Shown one piece after another: positions 33,425 through 41,179 of a stretch of 64,000 nt of DNA. The stretch comes from Collinsella sp. (GTDB lineage: Bacteria; Actinomycetota; Coriobacteriia; Coriobacteriales; Coriobacteriaceae). Every line of letters starts with the position of its first letter. Position 1 is the stretch's first letter. The translations under genes were made by a program, and so were the position numbers. The stretch covers positions 52,020 to 116,019 of the forward strand of contig DXZT01000058.1 in NCBI GenBank assembly GCA_019419545.1, read 5' to 3'. The notes under the pieces are model-generated. The model was not told the origin of the DNA, searched no databases, and saw only the letters and a program-made list of their open reading frames with translations.

Positions 33425-35371
33425 CTAGAACGTTCCGCCGCCGCCTCCGCCGACGCCGCCGCCTCCGCCGCCCGAGAAGCCACCGCCTCCGCCGCCGCTC
33501 GAGCTATCGGAACTCGAAGCCAGCTCGCGGATGGTCTCGTGATACACGTCGTTGAACGAATCGAGCGGAGACTCGTTGCCGTAGTGATGGTAATACCACC
33601 AGTAGCAGGGGTAGTTGTCGTAGAAATCGTCGCTATTGCGCAGGTCCGCAGGCACTGCCTCGGCCAGCTGTCGCAGCACTTCTTTCGAAACGCCCAGGGC
33701 AACGCCCATCACCAGCAGTTTGTTCCACAAGATCAGGTCGCCGGGGATGGCCTCCTTCAGGCGCGTAAAGTCCTCGAGCCAATGCTTGAGCGCCTTGCAG
33801 CGAGCCGCCACCTCGGCGCCCTCCGGCGTGTAACGGCGGAAGGTGCAGCTCAGGACAAAGCCCACAATCGTGACGGGGATCGAAATCATAGCGGCACCGA
33901 CGTTGGCGTCCGCAAAGTCGGTATAGAACAGAGAGCCCAAAATGCCAAAGACAATGATGATGCCGAGAACCAGGCCGGCCACCATCGCGATAGTGCCATC
34001 CGATGCGATAAACTCGCGCTCCTCCAGCTTGCCCTTAACCGTGCTCTGATAGTCCTCGAGCTTGTCGCCAACAGATTCAGTACGCTCGCTGGCATACTCC
34101 TCCAGCTCGCTAAACGTGCGCGAACGGACGCCGTCTTTATCGGGCTTAACGCCAGCGAAGAAGACCTTGAGCACGTCGCGATCGATGCCGTCCTTCTTGG
34201 CAGCCTTCCAGGCCTCGTCGGTCACTGTGATGCGATACGTCTGCTCCTCTTTTTCGCGACGGAGCAGACCCTTCTTCTTGGTCTCGGTCGCTTCTTCTAG
34301 CTTGATCACGCGGTCGTCGGTCAGCTTCATCAGCGTGGCGATATATGCCTGATCGGGCACGTCGTTCCAGCTCATAAGAGCTGCAAGCACCGCGGGATGG
34401 TCGGCCGAGGGCACATCGCGGAAATATTCGTCCTGGAAAAGCGGCTTGGGCTTGCGCTTGCGCAGCTTGAGCATCACGATCACACCGGTATAGGCAACCG
34501 CCACAACAACACATACCACGGCAATCGCGCTGGCAACCGCACGCGCGTGCTCACGGCGGGCGTTAGCTTCGTCGGCCCACTCCTTCTCTTCGCTCAGGAT
34601 CGTTGACATGCGATCTTCGCCCGAAGCGGCAAGCTGCGGCACCCAGTCGCTGGGGAAGGCGATGCGTGCCTCGGCGAACTCGCCCTCGTGCACGCACGGA
34701 ATGGTGTAGGTGACCATGGGTTCGTCCACATCGAGCGACACATCGCCCGTCAGCGGACCGTGGCCCCATGCGCGGAAGTTATCGCCCTTGACGGCCGCCG
34801 TCCCCGCGGCGGCGTTTGCGAAATAGACTTCCATCTCGACATCGTCGGAATCCGCGGACCAGCCGTCGCCCACAAACTTCCAGTAGAGCTCAGCGGTATC
34901 GGACCAGTTCATGACCGCACCGGTCATGGTGTAGCTCACGTAAAAGATCGCGCTGTCGCCGCTCTCGTGAGGGCTGAACACCTTGATCTTTACGCCGCCG
35001 TCGGACTGCTCAACCGTATAGACGCCGTCGTCGCCTTTGTTTGCGCTGTCGACCTTGTTAAACGCGGTGTCGTCTTCCTCGACGCTCAGCACATCGACGC
35101 CCGCCGTGCCGCCCTGCTGATTGGTGCCCGTATTGATATCCCAATACACGCCGTTGATATCGTCGTCGAAATCAAACTGGCGTCCCTCGACAACGGTCAG
35201 CGATCCATCGGCTTCAACCGTGGCACCGATATAGGTTTGGGTCATGGAGTAGCCGTCGGCGTGCGCGGCGGCAGGCAGCAGCAACAACGCAAGCGCGACG
35301 AGTGCGCAGACGGAAGCGAATCGCGCAAACAGGCGGCGCTGCCGACAGGGCTTGGCAACGGGGGCGTTCAT
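33425..35371 (-). CDS. DUF2207 membrane protein with glycine-rich tail
   Basis: A 648-aa surface/membrane protein of the DUF2207 (YciQ-like) family, function unknown. Signal peptide at residues about 12-38; extracytoplasmic domain up to about 270; transmembrane helix near 280-300; cytoplasmic part with basic 'KLRKRKPKPLF'; two more helices near 455-505; and a C-terminal tail of Gly runs (GGGGGG repeated). The start at 35371 (ATG) gives the signal peptide; the frame is open further upstream but without sense. Gly/Ser-rich tails are usual in this family. No operon partner. Confidence 0.82.
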   Translation of the reverse strand: MNAPVAKPCRQRRLFARFASVCALVALALLLLPAAAHADGYSMTQTYIGATVEADGSLTVVEGRQFDFDDDINGVYWDINTGTNQQGGTAGVDVLSVEEDDTAFNKVDSANKGDDGVYTVEQSDGGVKIKVFSPHESGDSAIFYVSYTMTGAVMNWSDTAELYWKFVGDGWSADSDDVEMEVYFANAAAGTAAVKGDNFRAWGHGPLTGDVSLDVDEPMVTYTIPCVHEGEFAEARIAFPSDWVPQLAASGEDRMSTILSEEKEWADEANARREHARAVASAIAVVCVVVAVAYTGVIVMLKLRKRKPKPLFQDEYFRDVPSADHPAVLAALMSWNDVPDQAYIATLMKLTDDRVIKLEEATETKKKGLLRREKEEQTYRITVTDEAWKAAKKDGIDRDVLKVFFAGVKPDKDGVRSRTFSELEEYASERTESVGDKLEDYQSTVKGKLEEREFIASDGTIAMVAGLVLGIIIVFGILGSLFYTDFADANVGAAMISIPVTIVGFVLSCTFRRYTPEGAEVAARCKALKHWLEDFTRLKEAIPGDLILWNKLLVMGVALGVSKEVLRQLAEAVPADLRNSDDFYDNYPCYWWYYHHYGNESPLDSFNDVYHETIRELASSSDSSSGGGGGGFSGGGGGGVGGGGGGTF

Positions 35372-35495
35372 AGGCACATCCTTTGTCTGTGATACCAGTA
35401 GCGTCATTGTCCCACGTTTGCGGCTGCACATGACGAACATCTCGGCAACCGGAGCAGCAAACGGGACAAAAGTCACCCTCCCCGCACCCCGGCGG

Positions 35496-35526
35496 CTAGT
35501 CATTGGGGACGTTCTTAAATGACTAG
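35496..35526. repeat. GGGAC-loop hairpin, CTAGTCATT family
   Basis: Stem CTAGTCATT/AATGACTAG with 13-nt loop GGGGACGTTCTTA, followed by a partial TCATTAGGGAC unit. Identical loop to the unit at 32984. The rest of the gap 35372-35836 holds a second hairpin at 35718 and the gluQ promoter. Confidence 0.8.
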
Positions 35527-35717
35527 TCATTAGGGACACCCTTGGCATGGCCAGTGCCAGCAATAGATACCACTTCACAGCTCCGTCACAGGTGTAGCGG
35601 CTTTGTGTGGGCGCGGCACGCGCTGATTGAGCCGCCAACCGAGGGGCATAAAGCAGTTGAGCGAAAACGGTTGCCCCTTTCCCGTTCGCTCGAGGATCAT
35701 GTCCCCCTTTTCCGCGG

Positions 35718-35751
35718 AAACCCCGGCAGTTGCGAAGAGCTGCCGGGGTTT
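35718..35751 (+). terminator. Hairpin, possible terminator upstream of gluQ
   Basis: Perfect 12-bp stem AAACCCCGGCAG/CTGCCGGGGTTT, followed by CTGTCGTTT. The T-run is weak. What it would end is unclear, since no gene lies on the plus strand just before. Confidence 0.45.
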
Positions 35752-35823
35752 CTGTCGTTTGAGGGGTTGGGCTGGCGGGCGGCGATCGAGCTGTCGAGTC
35801 GGTGCCTCCCCCACCTCCCGCGC

Positions 35824-35829
35824 TATACT
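35824..35829 (+). promoter_or_regulatory. -10 box suggesting a leaderless gluQ transcript
   Basis: TATACT ends 7 nt before the gluQ start codon and there is no ribosome site between, the spacing expected if transcription begins at or next to the ATG. Confidence 0.5.
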
Positions 35830-35836
35830 CGTCCGC

Positions 35837-36838
35837 ATGGATATCAACGCACGCAACATAGCAGCACACGCCGCGGACGCACCAGCAACGACAGCGCCCA
35901 CCCCCGTCGTGGGCCGCTTCGCCCCGTCGCCCTCGGGCCGCATGCACCTGGGCAACGTGTTCAGCTGCCTGTGCGCGTGGCTTTCGGCCCGCAGCCAAGG
36001 CGGCCGCATCGTGCTGCGCATCGAGGACCTGGACGATCGCTGCAAGCGACCGGAGCTTGCCGCTCAACTGATTGACGACCTGGCCTGGCTGGGACTCGAA
36101 TGGGACGAAGGCCCCTACTACCAGCACAATCGCCTGGACTTGTACGAGGACGCCCTGCACCGGCTACAAGACGCCGGCCTCACCTATCCCTGCTTTTGCA
36201 CGCGCGCCGAACTCCACGCCGCAAGCGCGCCGCACGCCAGCGACGGCACGCCCATCTACCGCGGCTCCTGCCGAGGGCTTCCGGCCGAAGAGGTCGCCCG
36301 CCGCAGTGCCCTGCGCGCCCCGGCCACGCGTCTGCGCGTGCCCGCCGTAGATGACCTCGCAGACGATGTGATCGAATTTGTGGACCGCACGTACGGTGCC
36401 CAATGCGAAGCACTCGCCACCGAGTGCGGCGACTTTTTGGTGCGCCGCAGCGACGGCGTGTTCGCCTATCAGCTAGCCGTGGTGGTCGACGACGCCGCCA
36501 TGGGCGTCACCGAGGTCGTGCGCGGATGCGACCTGCTGGGCTCCACGCCCCGCCAAATCTACCTGCAGCATCTGCTGGGTCTTCCCACGCCGCACTACGC
36601 ACATATTCCGCTGCTCATGTCGCCGGACGGCCGCCGCCTTTCCAAACGCGACCGCGATCTGGACCTGGGCGAACTACGCGCCCGCTTTGGCACGCCCGAG
36701 GCACTGCTGGGATGGCTCGCTGGGCAAACGGGCATCGCACCGGACACCACACCGCGCTCTGCCGAGCAGCTGGCCGAGCACTTTAGCTGGGACGTCATCC
36801 GTGCGCACCGCGAGAACATCACCGTAATGGCCGAGTAG
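35837..36838 (+). CDS. gluQ: Glutamyl-Q tRNA(Asp) synthetase
   Basis: A 333-aa class I synthetase-like enzyme lacking an anticodon-binding domain. GluQ loads glutamate onto the queuosine of tRNA-Asp. Motifs: 'GRFAPSPSGRMHLGNV' (HIGH-like), 'RIEDLDDR', the zinc-binding Cys group 'CFCTRAEL' with a later 'YRGSCRG', 'DFLVRRSDGVFAYQLAVVVDD', and 'LSKRDRD' (KMSKS-like). ATG at 35837 has no ribosome site; see the -10 box. A discriminating GluRS would be about 150 residues longer. Confidence 0.9.
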   Translation: MDINARNIAAHAADAPATTAPTPVVGRFAPSPSGRMHLGNVFSCLCAWLSARSQGGRIVLRIEDLDDRCKRPELAAQLIDDLAWLGLEWDEGPYYQHNRLDLYEDALHRLQDAGLTYPCFCTRAELHAASAPHASDGTPIYRGSCRGLPAEEVARRSALRAPATRLRVPAVDDLADDVIEFVDRTYGAQCEALATECGDFLVRRSDGVFAYQLAVVVDDAAMGVTEVVRGCDLLGSTPRQIYLQHLLGLPTPHYAHIPLLMSPDGRRLSKRDRDLDLGELRARFGTPEALLGWLAGQTGIAPDTTPRSAEQLAEHFSWDVIRAHRENITVMAE

Positions 36839-36899
36839 TCAAACGCCCTGCCCCCTTCACTACCCCCCCCCGACGAGTGCGTAATTCTGTATCTTGTTA

Positions 36900-36920
36900 T
36901 GTACGGAATAGTTCCGTACA
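36900..36920 (+). promoter_or_regulatory. Palindromic operator of the tacAT pair
   Basis: TGTACGGAA and TTCCGTACA form a perfect 9-bp inverted repeat with a TAG centre, 23 bp before the tacA start codon. This position and form suit binding of a ribbon-helix-helix antitoxin. Upstream is a C9 run (about 36864-36872). Confidence 0.7.
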
Positions 36921-36942
36921 ATGATGCAAAGGAGGTTTTACC

Positions 36943-37209
36943 ATGCCAACAATTGAGAAGCAACGCCGTATGGATCTAAGGCTGACCGAGCGTCAACGCC
37001 TTACTTACGAGCGCGCCGCGGCCTTGCGCGGGCAGACTCTCACCCAATGGGCCACGGCTCACCTTGACGAGAGCTCCGCACGTGACATCGCCGAGGCGTC
37101 AACAACCTATCTTTCTCCTGATGGTTTTGATGCATTTTGCGAAATGCTCGACTCACCCATGCCCCAAGCCGCAAAAGCGCTGCTTGACCGTAAAGCGATT
37201 TGGGAATGA
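36943..37209 (+). CDS. tacA: DUF1778/TacA-type antitoxin
   Basis: An 88-aa protein with an N-terminal ribbon-helix-helix domain (about residues 8-50, 'MDLRLTERQRLTYERAA') and a C-terminal toxin-binding tail (about 58-88). It is expected to neutralise the acetyltransferase toxin and to repress its own promoter at the palindrome just upstream. AAAGGAGG precedes the ATG. Overlaps the toxin gene by 4 nt (ATGA), the usual coupling. Confidence 0.87.
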   Translation: MPTIEKQRRMDLRLTERQRLTYERAAALRGQTLTQWATAHLDESSARDIAEASTTYLSPDGFDAFCEMLDSPMPQAAKALLDRKAIWE

Positions 37210-37679
37210 GCACGTTTACCAAGCCCGTTCAACTCCCCGTTGGTCAAGGCATCGAGGCTTTCCACTGCGGTAATACCCTTGTAGACGGATGGGCTAAAAA
37301 CAGATCAGCCTCGGCGCGAAGAAGAGGGTCGGCGGTTATATACGCATCGTATTGCGACGGCGCAGTCGCCGGGTTCTATACGCTATGTACGCACTCCGTA
37401 GCTCGCGAAAATGTTGACGGAGGATGGTTCGTTCGGAACTCCCCCTCCCAAGTTCCCGCAGTGTTGCTCGGAATGATGGGGGTTGATGAGAAATTCAAGG
37501 GGCTTGGTCTGGGGGCATCGTTGCTCAAAGATGCCATCGAAAACGCCTTGAAAATTTCTGCCCTAGCGGGAGCGCGAGCTTTGATTGTCGATCCAGTAGA
37601 TGATGAGGCGGCAGCGTTCTATGCGCATTTCGGCTTTGCAACCCTACCCGGCACCAACCGAATGGCGTTGAAACTCTAG
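37206..37679 (+). CDS. tacT: GNAT acetyltransferase toxin, TacT type
   Basis: A 157-aa GNAT protein. TacT toxins acetylate the amino group of charged tRNAs and stop translation. Acetyl-CoA motif: 'GMMGVDEKFKGLGLGASLLK' (the Q/R-x-x-G-x-G/A element reads K-G-L-G-L-G). C-terminal 'AFYAHFGFATLP' matches the toxin family, which carries an F-Y-x3-G-F segment with the essential tyrosine. Codon use is less GC-biased than its neighbours, a sign of transfer. Confidence 0.87.
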   Translation: MSTFTKPVQLPVGQGIEAFHCGNTLVDGWAKNRSASARRRGSAVIYASYCDGAVAGFYTLCTHSVARENVDGGWFVRNSPSQVPAVLLGMMGVDEKFKGLGLGASLLKDAIENALKISALAGARALIVDPVDDEAAAFYAHFGFATLPGTNRMALKL

Positions 37680-37718
37680 ACCGCCAGCAGCATCTCCTCC
37701 ATCTCCCAGTATGTCTTA

Positions 37719-37762
37719 AGTTACCCTACAGATAATGACTATTGCCAAAATGTAGGGTAACT
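37719..37762. repeat. Inverted repeat AGTTACCCTACA ... TGTAGGGTAACT, copy 1
   Basis: Twelve-bp arms (37719-37730 and 37751-37762) with a 20-bp AT-rich spacer. It stands between the convergent tacT and phosphoesterase genes, so it has no obvious gene to control. An identical pair of arms with the same spacer length is at 38949. Confidence 0.75.
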
Positions 37763-37800
37763 ACCCAAGGCATCATACGAAGAGCTCGCTATGCCTGCCC

Positions 37801-38526
37801 CTATGCAACGTCCCAAGGCTGGAGTTCGTCGCCCAGGCGAACGATGCAGTCGTAGAGCACGGTGTGGCGCTCGGCCGGGTTGGCATCCCGATGAAAATGC
37901 CCGTAGTACCAGCGCCTGTAATCCAAGCGGTCTTCCAGCTCATCGAAAAATGCCGTAAGCCGATCAACGGCGGGGTAATTCCAGCCGGGTGCCGGATAAA
38001 GCGTGGGCGAAAGCATGCGCGTAGAGCAGGTGTGGGTGATTACGTAGTCGACCTTCCAGCCCACGCTGTCGAGCTTTGCCCGCGCCTCCTCAAAGTTGCG
38101 CTCGTCCGGCAGCTCCTGCGGCCACCAGCTGGAATAGGGAATGCGGTATTCCTTATCCACGCTCGTGGCGCCGCCCATGGTAAAAATCGTTGAGCCGTCG
38201 AGCTCAAAAACCTCGCCGCGCGTCAGGCGCCGTATGGGAGAGGTATCCGACAGGCGCTGTGTCAACCCACCGTGCCACAGCTCCATGGGGCGCTCCGCCC
38301 AGTAATCAAAACGCTCGTGATTGCCGTCGACGAACAGCACGGTATAGGGACGCGATTCCAGCCAGGCGATGTCGGCGCATTCCTCGGCAGAGAAATCCCA
38401 CGGAAAGCCAAAGTCGCCCGCGACAATCAGATAGTCGTCGCTCGTCAGGCTATCCCCAAGGTCCCAATCGCGCAGCTTTTGCATGTCGAGGCCGCCGTGA
38501 ATATCGCCTGTCACATAGACCGTCAT
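37801..38526 (-). CDS. Metallophosphoesterase
   Basis: A 241-aa calcineurin-like phosphoesterase. Metal ligands: 'VTGDIHG' (D-x-H), 'VAGDFGFPWD' (GD), 'VDGNHERFDYW' (GNHE), a later 'THTCS' and 'YGHFHRD' (GHxH). The substrate is not evident; proteins of this sort are often phage- or defence-linked hydrolases or cyclic-nucleotide enzymes. ATG at 38526 is chosen by the conserved N terminus; the ribosome site is weak. Confidence 0.85.
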   Translation of the reverse strand: MTVYVTGDIHGGLDMQKLRDWDLGDSLTSDDYLIVAGDFGFPWDFSAEECADIAWLESRPYTVLFVDGNHERFDYWAERPMELWHGGLTQRLSDTSPIRRLTRGEVFELDGSTIFTMGGATSVDKEYRIPYSSWWPQELPDERNFEEARAKLDSVGWKVDYVITHTCSTRMLSPTLYPAPGWNYPAVDRLTAFFDELEDRLDYRRWYYGHFHRDANPAERHTVLYDCIVRLGDELQPWDVA

Positions 38527-38611
38527 CGGATTACCACTTCCCTGTAAATCGCTAGCCCACATTCTGCACGATCACTAAGCCAACCGTTCCAGCCCTTCCA
38601 TCCTTTAGGGC

Positions 38612-38851
38612 TTACCCCTCGTTCTTCCATCCAAACGGGTCGAGCGCCCAAAAGATCAAATCGAGCACGCCGCCGGTCATCATGGCGGCGGCAAGGGCGA
38701 TGATAACGTGCAGGGAACTGGCACTTCGGAGCACATCAAACGGCCCCAGAACAGCCAGCAGCGCGACCGCTGCGCCAGCTACACACAGCACAAGGCACGG
38801 CCCCGCGTCCTTGACGTACTTCTTTGCGAGATGCTTGGTGTTATCACTCAT
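38612..38851 (-). CDS. Small two-helix membrane protein
   Basis: A 79-aa protein with two predicted membrane helices (about residues 19-36 and 45-66) and a C-terminal 'ALDPFGWKNEG'. The ATG at 38851 is preceded by AAGGAG at 10 nt. I cannot assign a function or family. Confidence 0.55.
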   Translation of the reverse strand: MSDNTKHLAKKYVKDAGPCLVLCVAGAAVALLAVLGPFDVLRSASSLHVIIALAAAMMTGGVLDLIFWALDPFGWKNEG

Positions 38852-38948
38852 CGATATCGAACTCCTTAGAGGGTCGTTGCTTTGATTCACACCGCCACGA
38901 CAGAGCAAGGCGGCAGGTTAAGTGTCACATGTCGTGCGGACATGCTTG

Positions 38949-38992
38949 AGTTACCCTACAATTTAATGGATTTGATAGAATGTAGGGTAACT
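38949..38992 (+). promoter_or_regulatory. Inverted repeat AGTTACCCTACA ... TGTAGGGTAACT, copy 2, over a promoter
   Basis: Same 12-bp arms (38949-38960, 38981-38992) and 20-bp spacer as at 37719. A TAGAAT (38976-38981) overlaps the right arm, with TTACCC of the left arm 19 bp upstream in the -35 place, and the next gene starts 18 bp later. This is the layout of an operator covering a promoter. Confidence 0.65.
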
Positions 38993-39010
38993 ACTCGGAA
39001 AGGAGGCTCC

Positions 39011-39322
39011 ATGTCCGTCTTAGAAGATGTCCTAGAAGAGGAATATGCACGCTCGAGCCGCCTCTTGGGCCTCATGGAGCAGGAAATCAGTCTCCTTCCA
39101 AAGGGCAGCATCCGCATGCGAAACATAAAGGGCCACGAATACTGCTGTCTCAACTATCGAGTCGGCGACAAGGTCAAAAGTGACTATGTACCCGCTACAA
39201 AGGTTGATGAGCTGCAAGCCAAAATCGAACGTCGAAGGGCTCTTGCGGCCGCCATTAGAGAGCAGAAGCGATCTCAAAAGCTAATCATACGTGCGTTGGG
39301 AAGGGTGCCGAATGCTGACTGA
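39011..39322 (+). CDS. Small conserved protein, possible toxin-antitoxin-associated
   Basis: A 103-aa protein. It contains an N-terminal Glu/Arg/Leu-rich helix, then 'LPKGSIRMRNIKGHEYCCL' and 'YRVGDKVKSDYVP', then a long charged helix. I recall similar short proteins next to AbiE-type toxin-antitoxin genes in gut Firmicutes, but cannot verify that here. A strong AGGAGG lies 5 nt before the ATG, and the inverted-repeat promoter is just upstream. The next cistron overlaps its stop and is broken. Confidence 0.6.
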   Translation: MSVLEDVLEEEYARSSRLLGLMEQEISLLPKGSIRMRNIKGHEYCCLNYRVGDKVKSDYVPATKVDELQAKIERRRALAAAIREQKRSQKLIIRALGRVPNAD

Positions 39323-39470
39323 GCAGCAGAGGTTTTCCTCTAAAACAATTTGAAAACCTTGCCGCATACATGCTGTTCGCATCCGCTGAGTCCGAGCCGC
39401 TGCCCAAGTCACCATGTGCCCGACACACAAATAGTTACACGCGGAACTATTCCAAAACCGAAAGAACCAC
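39312..39470 (+). pseudogene. Remnant of a second cistron with a frameshift
   Basis: An ATG inside the last codons of the previous gene opens 'MLTEQQRFSSKT' and stops at once; shifting by one base gives a continuous, protein-like run 'QFENLAAYMLFASAESEPLP' up to a stop near 39470. The overlap with the upstream gene is typical of coupled operons. The full gene is absent, so its identity is unknown. Confidence 0.35.
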
Positions 39471-39475
39471 TGCAG

Positions 39476-39997
39476 TTAGTACCCGATAACCATAATGCCT
39501 TTTAACGGAACAGGCATGCGCCCGCTTGCATACAATGTTTTGAAAAAAGTTACGACCCTTTCGTAGTCTCTGCTTGAGTTGTTACCACTCTTGTACACAT
39601 TACGAACGACTACACAAAGATATGCTGCATCCTGTATCATGCACGCTTCAAAAAAATCCTTCAGAAACTGGTTGTTCGCGACAGCGCGCCCGGCCTCAAT
39701 CTCCACTATCGTGTTAGTGTCCCTATGGACGGCATCGACCTCAAAAGCTTTATCAATTAAGCCTTTCTCCCCATACAACACTGGCATCGATAGTTTCTCG
39801 TTTTTCTTTTTCCCCGCCTCAACATCGAAACCAAATTGCTTCAAATCGAACTCCAAAATTCGGAGCACGTTATCGCTGTGCTCACTGTTCTTATCAGAAC
39901 GAATCTGCTCAATATTTTTATTTACAGCTTTTACAACGTCCATTAACGACTGCGGCGGACGACCGTTTAATGGGAAGTAAATCCAGTTGCACTCCAT
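39476..39997 (-). CDS. Possible PD-(D/E)XK nuclease-fold protein
   Basis: A 173-aa protein, AT-rich in codon use (many AAA, AAT, TTA) unlike the neighbours, so probably acquired. A central segment 'KAFEVDAVHRDTNTIVEIEAG' (E...D...E-x-E-A) followed by 'QFLKDFFEACMIQDAAYLCV' resembles the core of PD-(D/E)XK restriction-like nucleases. The ATG at 39997 is used because AAAGGA lies 6 nt upstream; ATG 40021 lacks one. No modification methylase or other partner is beside it. Function unproven. Confidence 0.55.
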   Translation of the reverse strand: MECNWIYFPLNGRPPQSLMDVVKAVNKNIEQIRSDKNSEHSDNVLRILEFDLKQFGFDVEAGKKKNEKLSMPVLYGEKGLIDKAFEVDAVHRDTNTIVEIEAGRAVANNQFLKDFFEACMIQDAAYLCVVVRNVYKSGNNSSRDYERVVTFFKTLYASGRMPVPLKGIMVIGY

Positions 39998-40472
39998 TGA
40001 TAGTCCTTTGTCTATATTCATTCAGCCACTGCAGCTATTTTAAATTAATGTTATAAAACACCGACGACTAACGATGCCATAAACAGTCAATCGGCCAACC
40101 TTTTAGCAGTTAGCGAACCATGCAAGCAAACAGAAACCTTAATCAACATGATGGATTGGCCCTTTCGGTCATTAGCAAACAGAATCACTTGCCCATGGAG
40201 CCATTTACCCTTGGCCTTTCAATTGGGACTGGCGTCAAATGCCGCATGCCTAAGTAATATTAAGATCCTTCCATGGCTGCCGTGCAGCGGCCCACGCACC
40301 CAATAACATCCATATGTGAAACTCATACTTTTGCAACGCGATTTTGATCCATATGATCCGTTCGCCTTGCTTATCCCATTTCTGCCGCCGGCTTGTCATC
40401 GGCTCACCATCCCCCGTTATCGAGGTCTAATACTTTTCCCACCGCCACCCAAAAACTCATCCAACATTAATC
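39998..40472. other. AT-rich stretch without a supported gene
   Basis: About 475 bp of lower GC than the rest, with stops in all frames at short spacing. Contains ATCCATATG repeated near 40310 and 40350. It looks like decayed or transferred sequence; I see no clear RNA gene. Confidence 0.5.
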
Positions 40473-40500
40473 TTGGCTCAAGAATCGCTTAATCTATAAC
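40473..40500 (+). promoter_or_regulatory. Promoter of the UBA-like/DUF4342-like gene
   Basis: TTGGCT (40473-40478) and TATAAC (40495-40500) with 16-bp spacing. The transcript would carry a leader of about 110 nt with a GC-rich hairpin (CGGGC-AAAT-CGCCCG, near 40573). Confidence 0.4.
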
Positions 40501-40618
40501 CTGCACTATAGAGTTCGACCAAGGGCGAGGCGGCGCCGCGCAACGCAGGCCACCGAACGCAACGCTCGCGCCCGGGCAAATCGCCCGGCGTCGCGCCCAT
40601 CGAACGAAAGGACAGGTC

Positions 40619-41161
40619 ATGGACGACCTCGAAAAAGTTGAAACCATCCGCACCAAGTGCAACGTGAGCTACACCGATGCCAAGGCAGCACTCGATGCCG
40701 CCGATGGCAACGTCCTGGATGCCATCATTTGGCTCGAGTCGCAGGGCAAGACCCAGACCACGTCGGCGCACGCCGCCACCGAGTCCGAGCCGGTCGATGA
40801 ACCCTCGGCCGAGATGGTCGCCGCGCAGGCCGCCTACGAAAAGTCGAGCGAAAAGACCGACTTCTCCAAGAAGATGGACAGCGTGTGGGAGTACCTCAAA
40901 AAGCTCTTCCGCCTGAGCCTGGACACCAAGTTTATCGCCACGCGCCGCGATGCGATCATCCTCAACATCCCCATCCTGATCCCCATCGTCGCGCTGTTTG
41001 CCTGGGGCGCCACGATATGGCTGATGCTGATTGGCCTGTTCTTTGGCATGCGTTACCGCATCGATAGCGACGGCGACGTACCCGGCAGCATCAACAACCT
41101 TATGAATCACGCTGCCGATGCCGCGGACGACATCAAGCAAAATCTCAACGACGACAAGTAA
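40619..41161 (+). CDS. DUF4342-like membrane protein with UBA-like N terminus
   Basis: A 180-aa protein. The first 45 residues resemble a UBA/TS-N type fold ('EKVETIRTKCNVSYTDAKAA', 'VLDAIIWLESQGK'). A charged linker follows, then a membrane helix pair at about 120-145 ('ILIPIVALFAWGATIWLMLI') and an acidic C terminus. DUF4342 proteins are short membrane-associated proteins of unknown role. AAAGGA precedes the ATG. It is 18 bp upstream of the response regulator. Confidence 0.75.
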   Translation: MDDLEKVETIRTKCNVSYTDAKAALDAADGNVLDAIIWLESQGKTQTTSAHAATESEPVDEPSAEMVAAQAAYEKSSEKTDFSKKMDSVWEYLKKLFRLSLDTKFIATRRDAIILNIPILIPIVALFAWGATIWLMLIGLFFGMRYRIDSDGDVPGSINNLMNHAADAADDIKQNLNDDK

Positions 41162-41179
41162 TCGCAGACGGGGGCACGC

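Noticed and set aside
36863..36872. Run of nine C before the tacA promoter, possible phase-variable tract
   Set aside because: It is outside the promoter elements and outside any reading frame; one sequence cannot show variation.
39436..39452. Second TacA operator (CGGAACTATTCC)
   Set aside because: Only half of the palindrome is present and it lies downstream of genes on both sides; chance is likely.
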